This document shows positions 36,137-45,963 of a stretch of DNA of 64,000 nucleotides, piece by piece. Location of the stretch: contig NZ_VOQQ01000001.1 in NCBI RefSeq assembly GCF_007995055.1, positions 620,001 to 684,000 on the forward strand, in the 5' to 3' direction. A program made the position numbers and the translations under genes. Position 1 is the first letter of the stretch. Every line of letters begins with the position of its first letter. The notes beneath the pieces are model-generated. The model was given only the letters and a program-made list of their open reading frames with translations. It had not been told where the DNA came from and made no database searches. This DNA is from Sphingosinicella ginsenosidimutans. Its GTDB lineage: Bacteria > Pseudomonadota > Alphaproteobacteria > Sphingomonadales > Sphingomonadaceae.

Positions 36137-36687
36137 CGAACCTCCTTCGGTCGGGATGCGGCCGGCCTAGCCGGGGCGCGCGCGCGGCGCTTCTCCGAAA
36201 CTGCTATTCTGAGGTCGGGCCGATGCGCGGCGCTGAGCACGCAGGCCGGCACCGCGTCGAGCCGGCGCGCCTCCGCCCTCGCCCGGACGCGGAAGGCGCG
36301 CGGGCTCTCCGCGGTGACGTCGCGAAAGGTGCGCCCGAACGTGCCGAGGCTGTTCCAGCCCGACTGGAAGGCGATTTCGGTGATCGAAAGGTCCGTCTCG
36401 CGAAGCAGGGCCATGGCGCGTTCGATCCGCCGCGTCAGATGGTAGCGATGCGGCGGGACTCCGAAGGCGTCGCGGAACGAGCGGGCGAAATGGGCCTCGG
36501 ACACCCCGCTGACCCGCGCCAGCCTGGGCACCGTCCAATCCTCGTGCGGGGCGGCGTCGATCCGGTCGCGCGCGCGCAGCAGACGGCGAAGCAGCAACGG
36601 GCCGGGCCGCATGGACGCGCCCCGGCCGCCGCGCGAGGCGGCACGCACCTCCGCGGCATCCGGAGCTGGGCGCTTGTCCAATGGCAT
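36133..36687 (-). CDS. AraC-family transcriptional regulator
   Basis: This 184-residue regulator is mainly the double HTH of AraC proteins: WTVPRLARVSGVSEAHFAR, then a second helix-turn-helix around SITEIAFQSGWNSLGTFGR, residues 50-135. The N-terminus is short, without a sugar-binding cupin, and the C-terminal 45 residues are Arg/Ala-rich. It heads the AraC-VOC-DUF1801-tag operon with a 4-bp overlap and most likely controls it. Similar AraC-VOC pairs are known, but the inducer is not. Confidence 0.88.
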   Translation of the reverse strand: MPLDKRPAPDAAEVRAASRGGRGASMRPGPLLLRRLLRARDRIDAAPHEDWTVPRLARVSGVSEAHFARSFRDAFGVPPHRYHLTRRIERAMALLRETDLSITEIAFQSGWNSLGTFGRTFRDVTAESPRAFRVRARAEARRLDAVPACVLSAAHRPDLRIAVSEKRRARAPARPAASRPKEVR

Positions 36688-36754
36688 GGCTCCTCCAGCG
36701 ATGCAGGATCGTTGGGCGTCGTGATAGGTGGTTGTTGTTTGGAGGAGAAGCGAG

Positions 36755-37147
36755 GTGGAGCAATATCGTGGCGGGTGCCTGTGCGGCGATGTGAGGATCG
36801 CGGCGGCGGGGCGACCTTACCGCGTCGGCCTGTGCCACTGTCTCGATTGCCGCAAGCATCATGGCGCGCTCTTCTACGCGGCCGCCAGCTTCCCCGAAGC
36901 AGCGGTCGAGATCAGCGGAGAGACGCGCGCCTATCGCGGCCGGAATTTCTGCCCGCGCTGCGGCTCGTCCGTCTTTGCGCGCTCCGGCGACGAGATCGAG
37001 GTCCACCTCGGATCGCTCGACGCGCCCGACCAGCTGACGCCCACCTACGAGTGTTGGACGATCCGCCGCGAATCCTGGCTCCCGCCATTTCCGCTCGAAC
37101 GCTCCTACGAACGCGATCGCGAAGCGACAGATCCCTTCGACGGGTGA
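36755..37147 (+). CDS. GFA (CENP-V) fold zinc protein
   Basis: This 130-residue protein has the GFA-family cysteine pattern CLCGDVRI, CHCLDCRKHHGALF and FCPRCGSSVF, binding one or two zinc ions. Relatives include glutathione-dependent formaldehyde-activating enzymes, but most members have no assigned reaction. The start is GTG at 36755 with GGAGGAGAAG upstream. It is divergent from the AraC regulator. Confidence 0.86.
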   Translation: MEQYRGGCLCGDVRIAAAGRPYRVGLCHCLDCRKHHGALFYAAASFPEAAVEISGETRAYRGRNFCPRCGSSVFARSGDEIEVHLGSLDAPDQLTPTYECWTIRRESWLPPFPLERSYERDREATDPFDG

Positions 37148-37408
37148 CAGGCTTGAGGGGCGCAGGGACGATCCCCCGCTCGCTCGCCCGATCTGGTCCA
37201 TTCCGGTGATATCTCCGGCAGGCTGAGGCCAATGGGCCTGGCTGTTTCCGGACGACCCAACCCCTCGGCACATGCTCCTTGTCTTGCCACCACGAGCGGG
37301 TCGGCGATGCGGGTTCACGCGGTCGTACAATTAGAATTTTGCTAACTATTCATAAAGATAGCTCAGGCTTCTCGATCTGAACGATCCACGAAAAGAGGAG
37401 TGAGCCGA
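37148..37408 (+). promoter_or_regulatory. Upstream region of the autotransporter
   Basis: No gene is seen in this 261-bp stretch. An AT-rich patch at about 37330-37360 (ACAATTAGAATTTTGCTAAC and TTCATAAAGATAG) stands out from the GC-rich surroundings and is the probable autotransporter promoter region. GAGGAG at 37395-37400 is the ribosome site for the ATG at 37409. Confidence 0.5.
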
Positions 37409-40400
37409 ATGCGCGCCAACACGGTGAGGACGCTTGCTGCCGTTCCGGGCTTCAACGCCGATTTGCGGCGGGCCCTCCTCGGTTCCGCCGCCAGCCATCG
37501 CTGCCTCCTGGCCATCGCGGCGACGGCACTGCTGGTCCCCGCCCCGGCGCTCGCGCAATGCGCTGCGCCGCCCGCGGCGGTGAACCTTGCCTCGGGTTCC
37601 TGTGACGATCCGGCGTTCACGACGCGGGAGAGCCCGGGAACCGTCGTCGATGTCACCGGCAATGGACGCTACAGCGCCACAGCCACCAACCTTCTCGTGA
37701 CCGACAGCGGCTATGGCGCGCGCGCGGCCGATAACGGGACGATAGTCCTGACCGGCAGCGGCGACAGCCTCACCGAGATCACGACCTATGGCGCGGGCAG
37801 CCACGGGCTCGTTGCACAGGACGGGGGACAGATCACCGGCGACAACACGTCCGTCTACACGAACGATGCCGACGCCTATGGCCTGGAGGCGACTGGCGAG
37901 GGAAGCGGGATCACGCTGACCGACAGCGGGATCAACACCTATGGCGATGGCGCATATGGCGCCCACGCCGCCAGCGGCGCGACCATCTCCCTGACCCGCT
38001 CGGATATCCAGACCTACGGCGTGGGCGCGTCCGCGGTCGTGGCGGAAGCCGGGGGCTCGGTCAGCCTCGACACGATGAGCACCTTCAGCAGCGGCGATGG
38101 CGCGCTGGGCGCGATGGTCTCGGGCGCCGGCAGCAGCCTCATTCTCAATTACGGCTACCTCAACACGTTCGGCAATGACAGCACCGGGTTGCTCGTCACG
38201 GACGGGGGCACGGCCACGCTCAACGGCGGCGCGGTAACGACCGGCGACTATTTCGGGGACATCGTTGTCGCCAACTCACCGGCGATCGTGGCTCGGGGCG
38301 TCGGCAGCAGCATCCAGGTCGGCAGCGGGGCGACCGCCGCGACTTATGGCGCGAACAGCCCTGGCCTGTGGGCCGATGCCGGAGCGACAATCGACTTCGC
38401 TGGCTACGGCGTCTTCACCTACCAGCCCGATTCCGCCGGCGCCATCGCAAGCGGATCGGGAAGCCGGGTCACGCTGACCAATACGATCGTGCGAACCTCC
38501 GGCCCCGCCAGCGCCGGCGTGCTCGTCAACGGCGCGGGAACGGTCAGCGTGACCGGCAGCGAGATCACCAGCGGATACATTGTCGGCGGCAGCAACCCGC
38601 CGGTTCTCCAGTTCCCGGACTCCGAGACAGGGCTGGAATCCGCGGGCGTGGACGTGATCGGAACCGGCAGCCGGCTGGAGGCCGAGAATGACACGATCAC
38701 CACGAATGGCGACGGCGCGATCGGCGTCAGGGTCAGCCAAGGCGCCACCGCGTCGATCACCGGCAGCGCCATCTTCACCAACGGTGCCGATACGGCCGCC
38801 GTCGGCGGCGCCGACGGCGTACGCGCGACCGATGACGGCAGCAGCGTCGCCCTCTCCGACAGCTTGATCACGACCACGAACATCAACGCCGTCGGGGTCC
38901 ATGCGATGGCGGGCGGCGCGATCGCGGCGGCGGATGTGACGATCGCCACGCAAGGCCGGAATGGCCACGGCGCCGAGGCTGAGGATGCCGGCAGCACCAT
39001 CATCCTGGCGCGCGCCACGATCACGACCGACGGCGACGCCGCCGCCGGACTCCTCGCCAGCAACGCGGGCGGCGTGGAGATCGCCGATGGCTCGATCGCC
39101 ACCACAGGCAACGGCGCGCATGGTCTTGCGGCCATCGACGGCGGCGCGCTCACCGCCTCTCAAACCGCGGTGACGGTGACCGGCGCCGGATCGTCGCCGA
39201 TCTATCTCGCCGGCAGCGCGCCGGGCACGATCTCGATCACCGGCGGCAGCCTCGGCGCCGCCAATGGCGCGATCGTCCTCGCCGAGGGCGGCACCGGCAC
39301 CGTCTCGATCAGCGGCGGCACCGAAATCGTCCCGGCCACGGTGAACGACCGGCCGCTTCTGGCCTATGTGACCGAGGACGAGATCGGGGCGCCAAGCAAC
39401 CTGACCCTGAACATCACCGGCCTTGCCGCCCTCACCGGCGACATTGTCGTCGATCCATCGACCCTCGCCTTCAACCTCGGCGACAGTGATTGGACCGGCG
39501 ATCTGGTACTGATCGGCCCCGACAATATCGCCAGCATCAACCTGAACGGGTCGCAATGGACCGGCGACCTGCTGGCGGATGGCGGCAACAGCGCCGACGT
39601 GACGCTGGCGCAGGACAGTTCCTGGACCGGGTTCGCGCGCAACGCGACCAATGTCACGATCGACGCCGGCAGCGCCTGGAACATCACCGGGGATTCCAAC
39701 GCGGCCGGAATCGTCGGCAATGCCGGCCTGGTCCAATTCCTGGCGCGGCCCGACGCCTACACCACGTTGACGGTCGGCAACTACACCGGGAGCGCGGGGA
39801 GCCGCATCGCATTCAACACCTATCTCGGTGCCGACGATTCACCGACCAACCTGCTGGTGATCAACGGGGGCCAGGCCAGCGGCACCTCATCGGTGCTGAT
39901 CAACAACAGCGGCGGCCCTGGCGCGCAGACACTCGGAGACGGCATTCGGCTGGTGGAGGTGACCAACGGCGGCACCACCACGACCGACGCCTTCGTCCTT
40001 GGCCAGCGCGTCGCCGCCGGCGCTTACGAATATGAGCTCTTCCGCGGCGGCAGCACGGATCCCAACGACTGGTTCCTGCGCTCCCATCTCATCGACACCT
40101 CGGCGGGCCCGACGACGCCGGGAGGCCCCGATATTCCGCTCTTCCGGCCGGAAGTCCCGCTCTATGCGCCGATCCCGGCACTATCGAGGCAGCTGGGGCT
40201 TGCGACGCTTGGCACGCTGCACGAGCGCGTCGGCGAGGAGGAGAATCTGCGCGGCGTCCCGGAACCGCGCGCTTATGCCAACGGCGCCTGGGGTCGGGTG
40301 CTCGGGGAGCGCATGAACAGCCGCTGGAGCGGGACGGCGGATTCAAGGGCGGACGGAAGCCTGTTCGGGCTTCAGGCGGGCATCGATATCCTGCGGCGGA

Positions 40401-41128
40401 CGACGCGCGGCGGTCACCGCGACCATGTCGGTGTCTATGTCGCTTACGCGGACTATCGCTCCTCCTCGATCCGTGGCTTCGCGATGGGCGAGCAGGACCT
40501 GCCGGTCGGGCGGCTCAGGATGAACGGCCCGTCGGTCGGCGCCTATTGGACGCATTTCGGCCCGAGCGGCTGGTATCTCGACGCGGTGATCCAGAAGAGC
40601 TGGTACGACGCGAAGGCGATCTCCCTCTATGGCGAGGAGATCTCGACCGATGCGACGGGATATGCAGCGTCACTCGAGGCCGGCTACCCGATCCGCTGGG
40701 GAGCGGATCATGCCTGGCTGATCGAGCCTCAGGCGCAGATCGTCTACCAGGGCGGCGTGTCGGTGGACGGGACGCAGGACCGCTATTCAACCGTGGACTG
40801 GGATCCGGGCAACGCCTGGACCGGCCGGCTTGGAGCGCGGCTCCAATATAGTGCGCGCGACGCCCGCGGGACGCTCTGGCAGCCCTATGCCCGGATCAAT
40901 CTGTGGCACGCCTTCTCCGGCATCGACGCCGCATTCTTCGGATCGCCCTCATCGGCCATCGAGACCCGTTTTGGCGACACATCTCTGGAGGCCGAGGGCG
41001 GATTCACCGCGCGGGCAAACCGGAATGTGAGCTTCTACGCCCAGGCCGGCTATCGTCGATCGATCGACGGCGGCCGCAGCCGCCAGAGCGCGACCGCCGG
41101 CTCTTTCGGCATTCGGCTCAACTGGTGA
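37409..41128 (+). CDS. Large autotransporter with beta-helix passenger
   Basis: This 1239-residue protein has an extended signal peptide (hydrophobic core LLAIAATALLVPAPALAQ near residue 38-50), a long passenger, and a C-terminal autotransporter beta-barrel of about 270 residues (ANGAWGRVLGERMNSRW onward) ending FGIRLNW. The passenger is built of imperfect repeats rich in Gly, Ala, Thr and Ser, such as TTYGAGSHGLVAQDGGQITG and TTGNGAHGLAAIDGGALTA, consistent with a beta-helix like pertactin or AIDA. Adhesion or biofilm functions are typical, but the ligand is unknown. ATG 37409 follows GAGGAG. It lies alone between the GFA gene and a gene-poor stretch. Confidence 0.92.
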   Translation: MRANTVRTLAAVPGFNADLRRALLGSAASHRCLLAIAATALLVPAPALAQCAAPPAAVNLASGSCDDPAFTTRESPGTVVDVTGNGRYSATATNLLVTDSGYGARAADNGTIVLTGSGDSLTEITTYGAGSHGLVAQDGGQITGDNTSVYTNDADAYGLEATGEGSGITLTDSGINTYGDGAYGAHAASGATISLTRSDIQTYGVGASAVVAEAGGSVSLDTMSTFSSGDGALGAMVSGAGSSLILNYGYLNTFGNDSTGLLVTDGGTATLNGGAVTTGDYFGDIVVANSPAIVARGVGSSIQVGSGATAATYGANSPGLWADAGATIDFAGYGVFTYQPDSAGAIASGSGSRVTLTNTIVRTSGPASAGVLVNGAGTVSVTGSEITSGYIVGGSNPPVLQFPDSETGLESAGVDVIGTGSRLEAENDTITTNGDGAIGVRVSQGATASITGSAIFTNGADTAAVGGADGVRATDDGSSVALSDSLITTTNINAVGVHAMAGGAIAAADVTIATQGRNGHGAEAEDAGSTIILARATITTDGDAAAGLLASNAGGVEIADGSIATTGNGAHGLAAIDGGALTASQTAVTVTGAGSSPIYLAGSAPGTISITGGSLGAANGAIVLAEGGTGTVSISGGTEIVPATVNDRPLLAYVTEDEIGAPSNLTLNITGLAALTGDIVVDPSTLAFNLGDSDWTGDLVLIGPDNIASINLNGSQWTGDLLADGGNSADVTLAQDSSWTGFARNATNVTIDAGSAWNITGDSNAAGIVGNAGLVQFLARPDAYTTLTVGNYTGSAGSRIAFNTYLGADDSPTNLLVINGGQASGTSSVLINNSGGPGAQTLGDGIRLVEVTNGGTTTTDAFVLGQRVAAGAYEYELFRGGSTDPNDWFLRSHLIDTSAGPTTPGGPDIPLFRPEVPLYAPIPALSRQLGLATLGTLHERVGEEENLRGVPEPRAYANGAWGRVLGERMNSRWSGTADSRADGSLFGLQAGIDILRRTTRGGHRDHVGVYVAYADYRSSSIRGFAMGEQDLPVGRLRMNGPSVGAYWTHFGPSGWYLDAVIQKSWYDAKAISLYGEEISTDATGYAASLEAGYPIRWGADHAWLIEPQAQIVYQGGVSVDGTQDRYSTVDWDPGNAWTGRLGARLQYSARDARGTLWQPYARINLWHAFSGIDAAFFGSPSSAIETRFGDTSLEAEGGFTARANRNVSFYAQAGYRRSIDGGRSRQSATAGSFGIRLNW

Positions 41129-41154
41129 TCCGCCGCGGTTCGGGGGGCAGGCCC

Positions 41155-41551
41155 TCAGCAACGACAGGTGATGCCGGGCCCGCCGGACGGGGCGAAATCC
41201 ACGACCGAAACGACGCCATTACCGCCGTTCGTGGCCCTCACGCCCACTCCAACGGGCATCATTTTTCTATATGAATCAATCGATTATGGCTATGCGGCTG
41301 GGCAATGCCATGAGCAATGCCATGCCAAGGATATGCTTCTAGCCAAATAGTCGCGTGCGTTCCTCTGATTTGACAGGCGCGACCGCCTTCCGGCCCGGCG
41401 CCACGGTGCCGGCATTGGTCACCGCGCCGATGATGTTCGACGAGAGGCCGCCTTCGTTCGACGCCGTCCCCGCGAAGATCGGGGCGATACAAGAAACGAT
41501 AAACGCAGAACGCAGGGCGCTGCTGGGGAGCCTCGATCGGGAAGTCTGCAT
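41155..41551 (-). pseudogene. Possible remnants of a surface protein
   Basis: Two short minus-strand pieces look coded. At 41339-41551 a 70-codon frame contains SNIIGAVTNAGTVAPGRKA, which resembles the NVTNAGTVAPG motif between autotransporter passenger repeats. At about 41155-41265 another frame reads ATNGGNGVVSVVDFAPSGG and ends CRC-stop, like the tail of a glycine-rich surface protein. They are out of frame with each other and have no barrel domain. The rest of 41129-41675 shows no gene. These could be remains of a second adhesin, or chance matches. Confidence 0.25.
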
Positions 41552-41675
41552 TATAGGACGATGGGATCGACGGCTCCGATCTCTGCCCCCCGACAGATGT
41601 CGCCGGAATATTTATTTTTTATCTGTGGTTAAGTCGTCTTTGGCGTGATTCTGAATATGGCCGGACAGGCCAAAA

Positions 41676-43235
41676 TCATTCCCACTCGATCGTCCCGGGC
41701 GGCTTCGAGGTATAGTCGTAGACGACCCGGTTGATCCCCTGGACTTCGTTGACGATCCGGGTCGCGACGCGGCTGAGGAAGGCGGGATCGAAGGGATAGA
41801 CGTCGGCGGTCATGCCGTCGACCGAGGTGACGGCGCGCAGGCCGCACACTGAATCGTAAGTGCGGTGATCGCCCATGACCCCGACGGTGCGGACGGGGAG
41901 CAGCACGGCGAAAGCCTGCCAGATCGCGTCGTAAAGCCCGGCGTTGCGGATTTCCTCGAGATAGATGGCGTCGGCCTTGCGGAGGATGTCGCATCGCTCC
42001 TTCGTCACCTCGCCCGGGATGCGGATGGCGAGGCCCGGCCCCGGGAAGGGATGACGGCCGACGAACGCGTCGGTGAGGCCGAGTTCCCGGCCGAGCAGGC
42101 GGACCTCGTCCTTGAACAGCTCGCGAAGCGGCTCGACCAGCTTCATGTTCATCCGCTCGGGCAGGCCGCCGACATTGTGGTGGCTCTTGATCGTGACCGA
42201 CGGGCCGCCGGTGAAGCTGACGCTCTCGATCACGTCGGGATAGAGCGTCCCCTGGGCGAGGAACTCGACATTGCCGATCTTGCGCGCTTCCTCCTCGAAC
42301 ACCTCGATGAACGTCTTGCCGATGAACTTGCGCTTGGCCTCGGGATCGGTGACCCCCGCCAGCCCGTCCAGGAACAGCGCCTCCGCATTCACGTGGACGA
42401 GCGGGATATTATAATGGTTGCGGAACAGCGAGACGACCTGCTCGCTCTCGCCGGCGCGCATCAGCCCGTGATCGACATAGACGCAGGTGAGCTGATCGCC
42501 GATCGCCTCATGGATCAGCACCGCGGCAACCGATGAATCGACGCCGCCCGACAGGCCGCAGATCACCCTGCCCTTGCCGACCTGCTCGCGGATCTCCTCG
42601 ATCTTGGCGGCGCGGAAGCCGGCCATCGTCCAGTCGCCGGCGAGCCCGCAGACATGGCGGACGAAATTGGCGATGAGACGGCCGCCGTCGGGCGTGTGGA
42701 CGACCTCCGGATGGAACTGGACGCCGTAGAAGCGGCGGTTCTCGTCGGCGGTGATCGCGAAGGGCGCGCCTTCCGAAACCGCGATCGGATGGAAGCCGTC
42801 GGGCAGGCGCGTCACCTTGTCGCCGTGGCTCATCCACACCTGGTGGCGCTCGCCCTCCTTCCACAGGCCGTCGAACAGCGCCGAGCGATCCTTGACCTCG
42901 ACGAAGGCACGGCCGAACTCCCCGCCCTCACCCGAGACGACGACCTCGCCGCCGAGTTGCTTGCACATCGTCTGCTGGCCGTAGCAGATGCCGAGGATCG
43001 GGATGCCGGCCGTGTAGAAACGCGTCGGCGCGGAGGGCGCGTCCGCCTCGGTCACCGAGGCTGGGCCGCCGGAAAGGATCAGGCCCCTGGGCGACAGCCG
43101 GTCGAAGGCCGCGTCCGCGGACTGGAATGGCGCGATCTCGCAATAGACCCCGGCCTCGCGGACCCTGCGCGCGATGAGCTGGGTCACCTGGCTGCCGAAA
43201 TCGACGATGAGGATGGAATCGCTGTGGCCCGTCAT
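41676..43235 (-). CDS. guaA: GMP synthase (glutamine-hydrolysing)
   Basis: GuaA converts XMP to GMP using glutamine. The 519-residue protein joins a class I amidotransferase (nucleophile in [15 protein letters not shown], His/Glu in [11 protein letters not shown]) to an ATP pyrophosphatase ([12 protein letters not shown] loop) and the C-terminal dimer domain ending PPGTIEWE. The ATG at 43235 ([10 protein letters not shown]) gives the standard start; the frame runs 60 codons upstream without homology. Confidence 0.97.
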   Translation of the reverse strand: MTGHSDSILIVDFGSQVTQLIARRVREAGVYCEIAPFQSADAAFDRLSPRGLILSGGPASVTEADAPSAPTRFYTAGIPILGICYGQQTMCKQLGGEVVVSGEGGEFGRAFVEVKDRSALFDGLWKEGERHQVWMSHGDKVTRLPDGFHPIAVSEGAPFAITADENRRFYGVQFHPEVVHTPDGGRLIANFVRHVCGLAGDWTMAGFRAAKIEEIREQVGKGRVICGLSGGVDSSVAAVLIHEAIGDQLTCVYVDHGLMRAGESEQVVSLFRNHYNIPLVHVNAEALFLDGLAGVTDPEAKRKFIGKTFIEVFEEEARKIGNVEFLAQGTLYPDVIESVSFTGGPSVTIKSHHNVGGLPERMNMKLVEPLRELFKDEVRLLGRELGLTDAFVGRHPFPGPGLAIRIPGEVTKERCDILRKADAIYLEEIRNAGLYDAIWQAFAVLLPVRTVGVMGDHRTYDSVCGLRAVTSVDGMTADVYPFDPAFLSRVATRIVNEVQGINRVVYDYTSKPPGTIEWE

Positions 43236-43368
43236 GGCCGGTCGATAGGGAGCGCGCCTTTCCCTGTAAAGCAGCGTCGTCTTCAGAAAAACGTGAGGGT
43301 TTCGCGAAGACGCGCGGCGCGCCCATCGGCCATCCTCCCCGCAGATCAACCGCTGAAAGGAAGGACCG

Positions 43369-44136
43369 ATGCAGGGCAGGATCTTGGGCTTCGACGAAGC
43401 CGCGGGCACGGGCATGATTTCGGGCGAGGACGGCCGCCGCTATCGTTTCGCCAAGGCCGACTGGCGCGGCGGCGGTGCACCGCGCGCCGGCGCCGCAGTG
43501 GATTTCGACGCGAACGGCGATGCCGCGGCGGACATCTATCCGGCCGTCGCCGCACGCGCCGCGGGGGCGGCGCCGGCCGTGACCCTGCCCCCGGATGCCG
43601 CCGCGAAGATCAAGGCATTGTTCACCGAGAGCCTGGCGACGCCGCTGGCGCTCGTCATCATCGTCGCCTGCTTCCTCCCGGCGCTGACCACGCCGATTCA
43701 CAGCGTTTCGCTGTTCGGGCTCGATTCGACGATCGGCCGCTCCGTCGGCGCCGCCGCCGCCTTCATGGGCAACGGCTCCGTGTCGGGCGTGTCGGGGCTC
43801 CTCGTGCTTCGTTTTCTCGCGCCGCTCGCGGCGGTCGCGCTGATCGTGCTGGACTGGCTCGGAAAGCCGCTCAACCTTCCGATGATCGTCACCGGCGCGG
43901 TCGCGATCCTCGTCGGCCTGATCGTCTTCGCCTACAAGAGCGCGATCGTTTCGACCTTCGATCGGGTGACGAGCGGCCTTTCGAGCTTCGGGGTTCCGAG
44001 CCCCGGCGACATGATCGGCGTCGGCTTCGGCGTCTGGCTGCTCGGAATCGCCGGCATCGCGCTGATCGTCGCGGGCATCGGCAAGATCCACAACCCGTTG
44101 CGCTCTGGGGAAAGCGCATCCGCAGGCGGCGACTGA
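43369..44136 (+). CDS. Cold-shock-like domain fused to a membrane domain
   Basis: This 255-residue protein starts with an OB-fold cold-shock-type domain ([20 protein letters not shown], then [13 protein letters not shown], residues 1-60), normally a soluble RNA/DNA binder. After a linker come four or five hydrophobic segments (around [49 protein letters not shown] and [18 protein letters not shown]). The fusion is intact in one frame. It may tether nucleic-acid binding to the membrane; function unknown. Confidence 0.78.
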   Translation: MQGRILGFDEAAGTGMISGEDGRRYRFAKADWRGGGAPRAGAAVDFDANGDAAADIYPAVAARAAGAAPAVTLPPDAAAKIKALFTESLATPLALVIIVACFLPALTTPIHSVSLFGLDSTIGRSVGAAAAFMGNGSVSGVSGLLVLRFLAPLAAVALIVLDWLGKPLNLPMIVTGAVAILVGLIVFAYKSAIVSTFDRVTSGLSSFGVPSPGDMIGVGFGVWLLGIAGIALIVAGIGKIHNPLRSGESASAGGD

Positions 44137-44237
44137 GTCGGTCCGTCCGCTGCCGGCGGGCCACGGCCGTGCGACGATGTTTGAATCGTCACACGGTCGT
44201 GGCATTGGCGGATTCATCCCGATCCGGAAGGAATGTG

Positions 44238-45896
44238 ATGAAGCCGCCGATCCTTGCCGCCGCCCTCCTTGCCTCCCTTGTCGCCGCGCCTGGCGGCGCC
44301 GTGCAGCCCGGCCCCGCGCCGGCATCGGCGCCCGCCCCGTCCGGCCCGCCGAAGCTGCTGATCGTGATCTCCGTCGATCAGTTTTCGGCCGATCTCTACA
44401 ATGAATATCGGCAATATTTCACCGGCGGGCTCGGCCGGCTCAGCCACGGCATGGTCTTTCCGATGGGGTTCCAGAGCCATGCGGCGACGGAAACCTGCCC
44501 CGGCCATTCCACCATCCTGACCGGCGACCGGCCGGCGCGCACCGGGATCGTCGCCAACGAATGGATCGATCAGGGCGCGGCGCGCGACGACAAGAAAATC
44601 TATTGCGCCGAGGACGAGACGGCACCGGGCAGCACATCCGATCATTATACCGTCTCCGACCGGCACCTGCGCGTTCCGACGCTGGGCGATCTCATGCGGC
44701 GCGCCGATCCCCGCTCCCGCTCCGTTGCCGTCGCCGGCAAGGATCGCGCCGCGATCATGATGGGCGGCCACGATCCGAACACCCGCTGGTGGTGGGACGG
44801 CCGGACCTTCGTCGCCCGCGCCGGGGTGGCCGCGACGCCGGCGATGGACAGCGTCAACCGGATGGTGGCCGAGGAGATCGCCAGCGGCCGTACCGCGACC
44901 CCGATCACCGGCATCTGCGAATCGCGCCGGCGCGCCATCCAGGCCAATGGCCGCACGGTCGGCGACGGGGCCTTCGCCCGTGCCCCGGGGGATCGTTCGG
45001 CCTTCCGCGCTTCGCCCGATTTCGACCGCGCGATCGTGGCGCTGGCCGCCGGCGTCCGCGACGAGATGCACCTTGGCGAAGGACCGGCGACCGATCTGCT
45101 CGCCATCGGCGTCTCCGCGACCGACTATGTCGGCCACGGCTTCGGCACCCAGGGCAGCGAGATGTGCATGCAGCTGATGGCGCTGGATCGCACGCTCGGC
45201 GAGTTCTTCGATCGACTCGACGCCGCCCATATCGATTATGCCGTGGCGCTGACCGCCGACCATGGCGGGCTCGACCTGCCCGAGCGCGCGCGCGACGAGG
45301 CGATCCCGGAGGCGCAGCGCGCCGATCCGGCGCTCAACGCGACCGCGATGGGCCGCGCGATCGCGCAGCAGCTCGGCCTGCCCGGCCCCGTCCTGTTCGG
45401 CGACACGTTCGGGGATGTGTGGGTCGATCGTGCCCTCCCGCCCGCCGATCGCGCCCGGGCGATCGCCGCCGCGCTCGCCGCCTATCGCGCCCACCCGCAG
45501 GTCGCGCTCGCTTTGTCGCGCGACGAGATCGCGGCCGCGCCAGCGCCGGCCGGCCCGCCCGAGAGTTGGAGCCTCCTGCAGCGGCTGCGCGCATCCTACG
45601 ATCCGGAGCGGTCGGGCGATCTCTATGTGGTCCTGAAGCCCCGCGTGACCCCGATTTCCGAAAACAGCCGGAGCAGCGCCGTCGCGACCCATGGCAGCAT
45701 CTGGGATTATGACCGTCGGGTGCCGATCCTGTTCTGGCGACGCGGCATGACGCCGTTCGAGCAGCCGATGAGCGTCGAGACGGTGGACATCATGCCGACG
45801 CTCGCCGGACTCATCGGCCTGCCTCTCGCCCCCGGTTCGGTCGACGGGCGCTGCCTCGACCTCGACGCCGGCCCGGGAACGACCTGCCCACAATAG
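44238..45896 (+). CDS. SPAP-like alkaline phosphatase
   Basis: This 552-residue protein with a signal peptide (ILAAALLASLVAAPGGA) belongs to the Thr-nucleophile alkaline phosphatases typified by the Sphingomonas enzyme SPAP and by PafA. The nucleophile lies in ATETCPGHSTILTG, the active-site Asn in GIVANEWID, the Lys and Arg in AGKDRAAIM, and metal ligands in TADHGGLDLP and a late THG motif. It would release phosphate from monoesters in the periplasm. ATG 44238 follows GGAAGGAATGTG. Confidence 0.9.
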   Translation: MKPPILAAALLASLVAAPGGAVQPGPAPASAPAPSGPPKLLIVISVDQFSADLYNEYRQYFTGGLGRLSHGMVFPMGFQSHAATETCPGHSTILTGDRPARTGIVANEWIDQGAARDDKKIYCAEDETAPGSTSDHYTVSDRHLRVPTLGDLMRRADPRSRSVAVAGKDRAAIMMGGHDPNTRWWWDGRTFVARAGVAATPAMDSVNRMVAEEIASGRTATPITGICESRRRAIQANGRTVGDGAFARAPGDRSAFRASPDFDRAIVALAAGVRDEMHLGEGPATDLLAIGVSATDYVGHGFGTQGSEMCMQLMALDRTLGEFFDRLDAAHIDYAVALTADHGGLDLPERARDEAIPEAQRADPALNATAMGRAIAQQLGLPGPVLFGDTFGDVWVDRALPPADRARAIAAALAAYRAHPQVALALSRDEIAAAPAPAGPPESWSLLQRLRASYDPERSGDLYVVLKPRVTPISENSRSSAVATHGSIWDYDRRVPILFWRRGMTPFEQPMSVETVDIMPTLAGLIGLPLAPGSVDGRCLDLDAGPGTTCPQ

Positions 45897-45963
45897 TTAA
45901 GTAACTGCTGAACTTTTCCTTGCGACAGATGTCATTGGGCGATTAGTTAAGCGAATGCTTAAC
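45894..45963 (+). promoter_or_regulatory. Repeated TAGTTAAG motifs around the arsR start
   Basis: TAGTTAAG occurs at 45894-45901 and again at 45944-45951, exactly 50 bases (about five helical turns) apart. The second copy belongs to a 7-bp inverted repeat, GTTAAGC GAAT GCTTAAC (45946-45963), that spans the arsR start codon. The first also makes the palindrome AGTTA AG TAACT. Together they look like operator half-sites for the ArsR-type repressor encoded here. Confidence 0.6.

Noticed and set aside
42654..45896. 1080-codon fusion of a guaA antisense frame to the alkaline phosphatase
   Set aside because: The upstream part is antisense to guaA and to the cold-shock/membrane gene; the phosphatase starts at 44238 with its own signal peptide.
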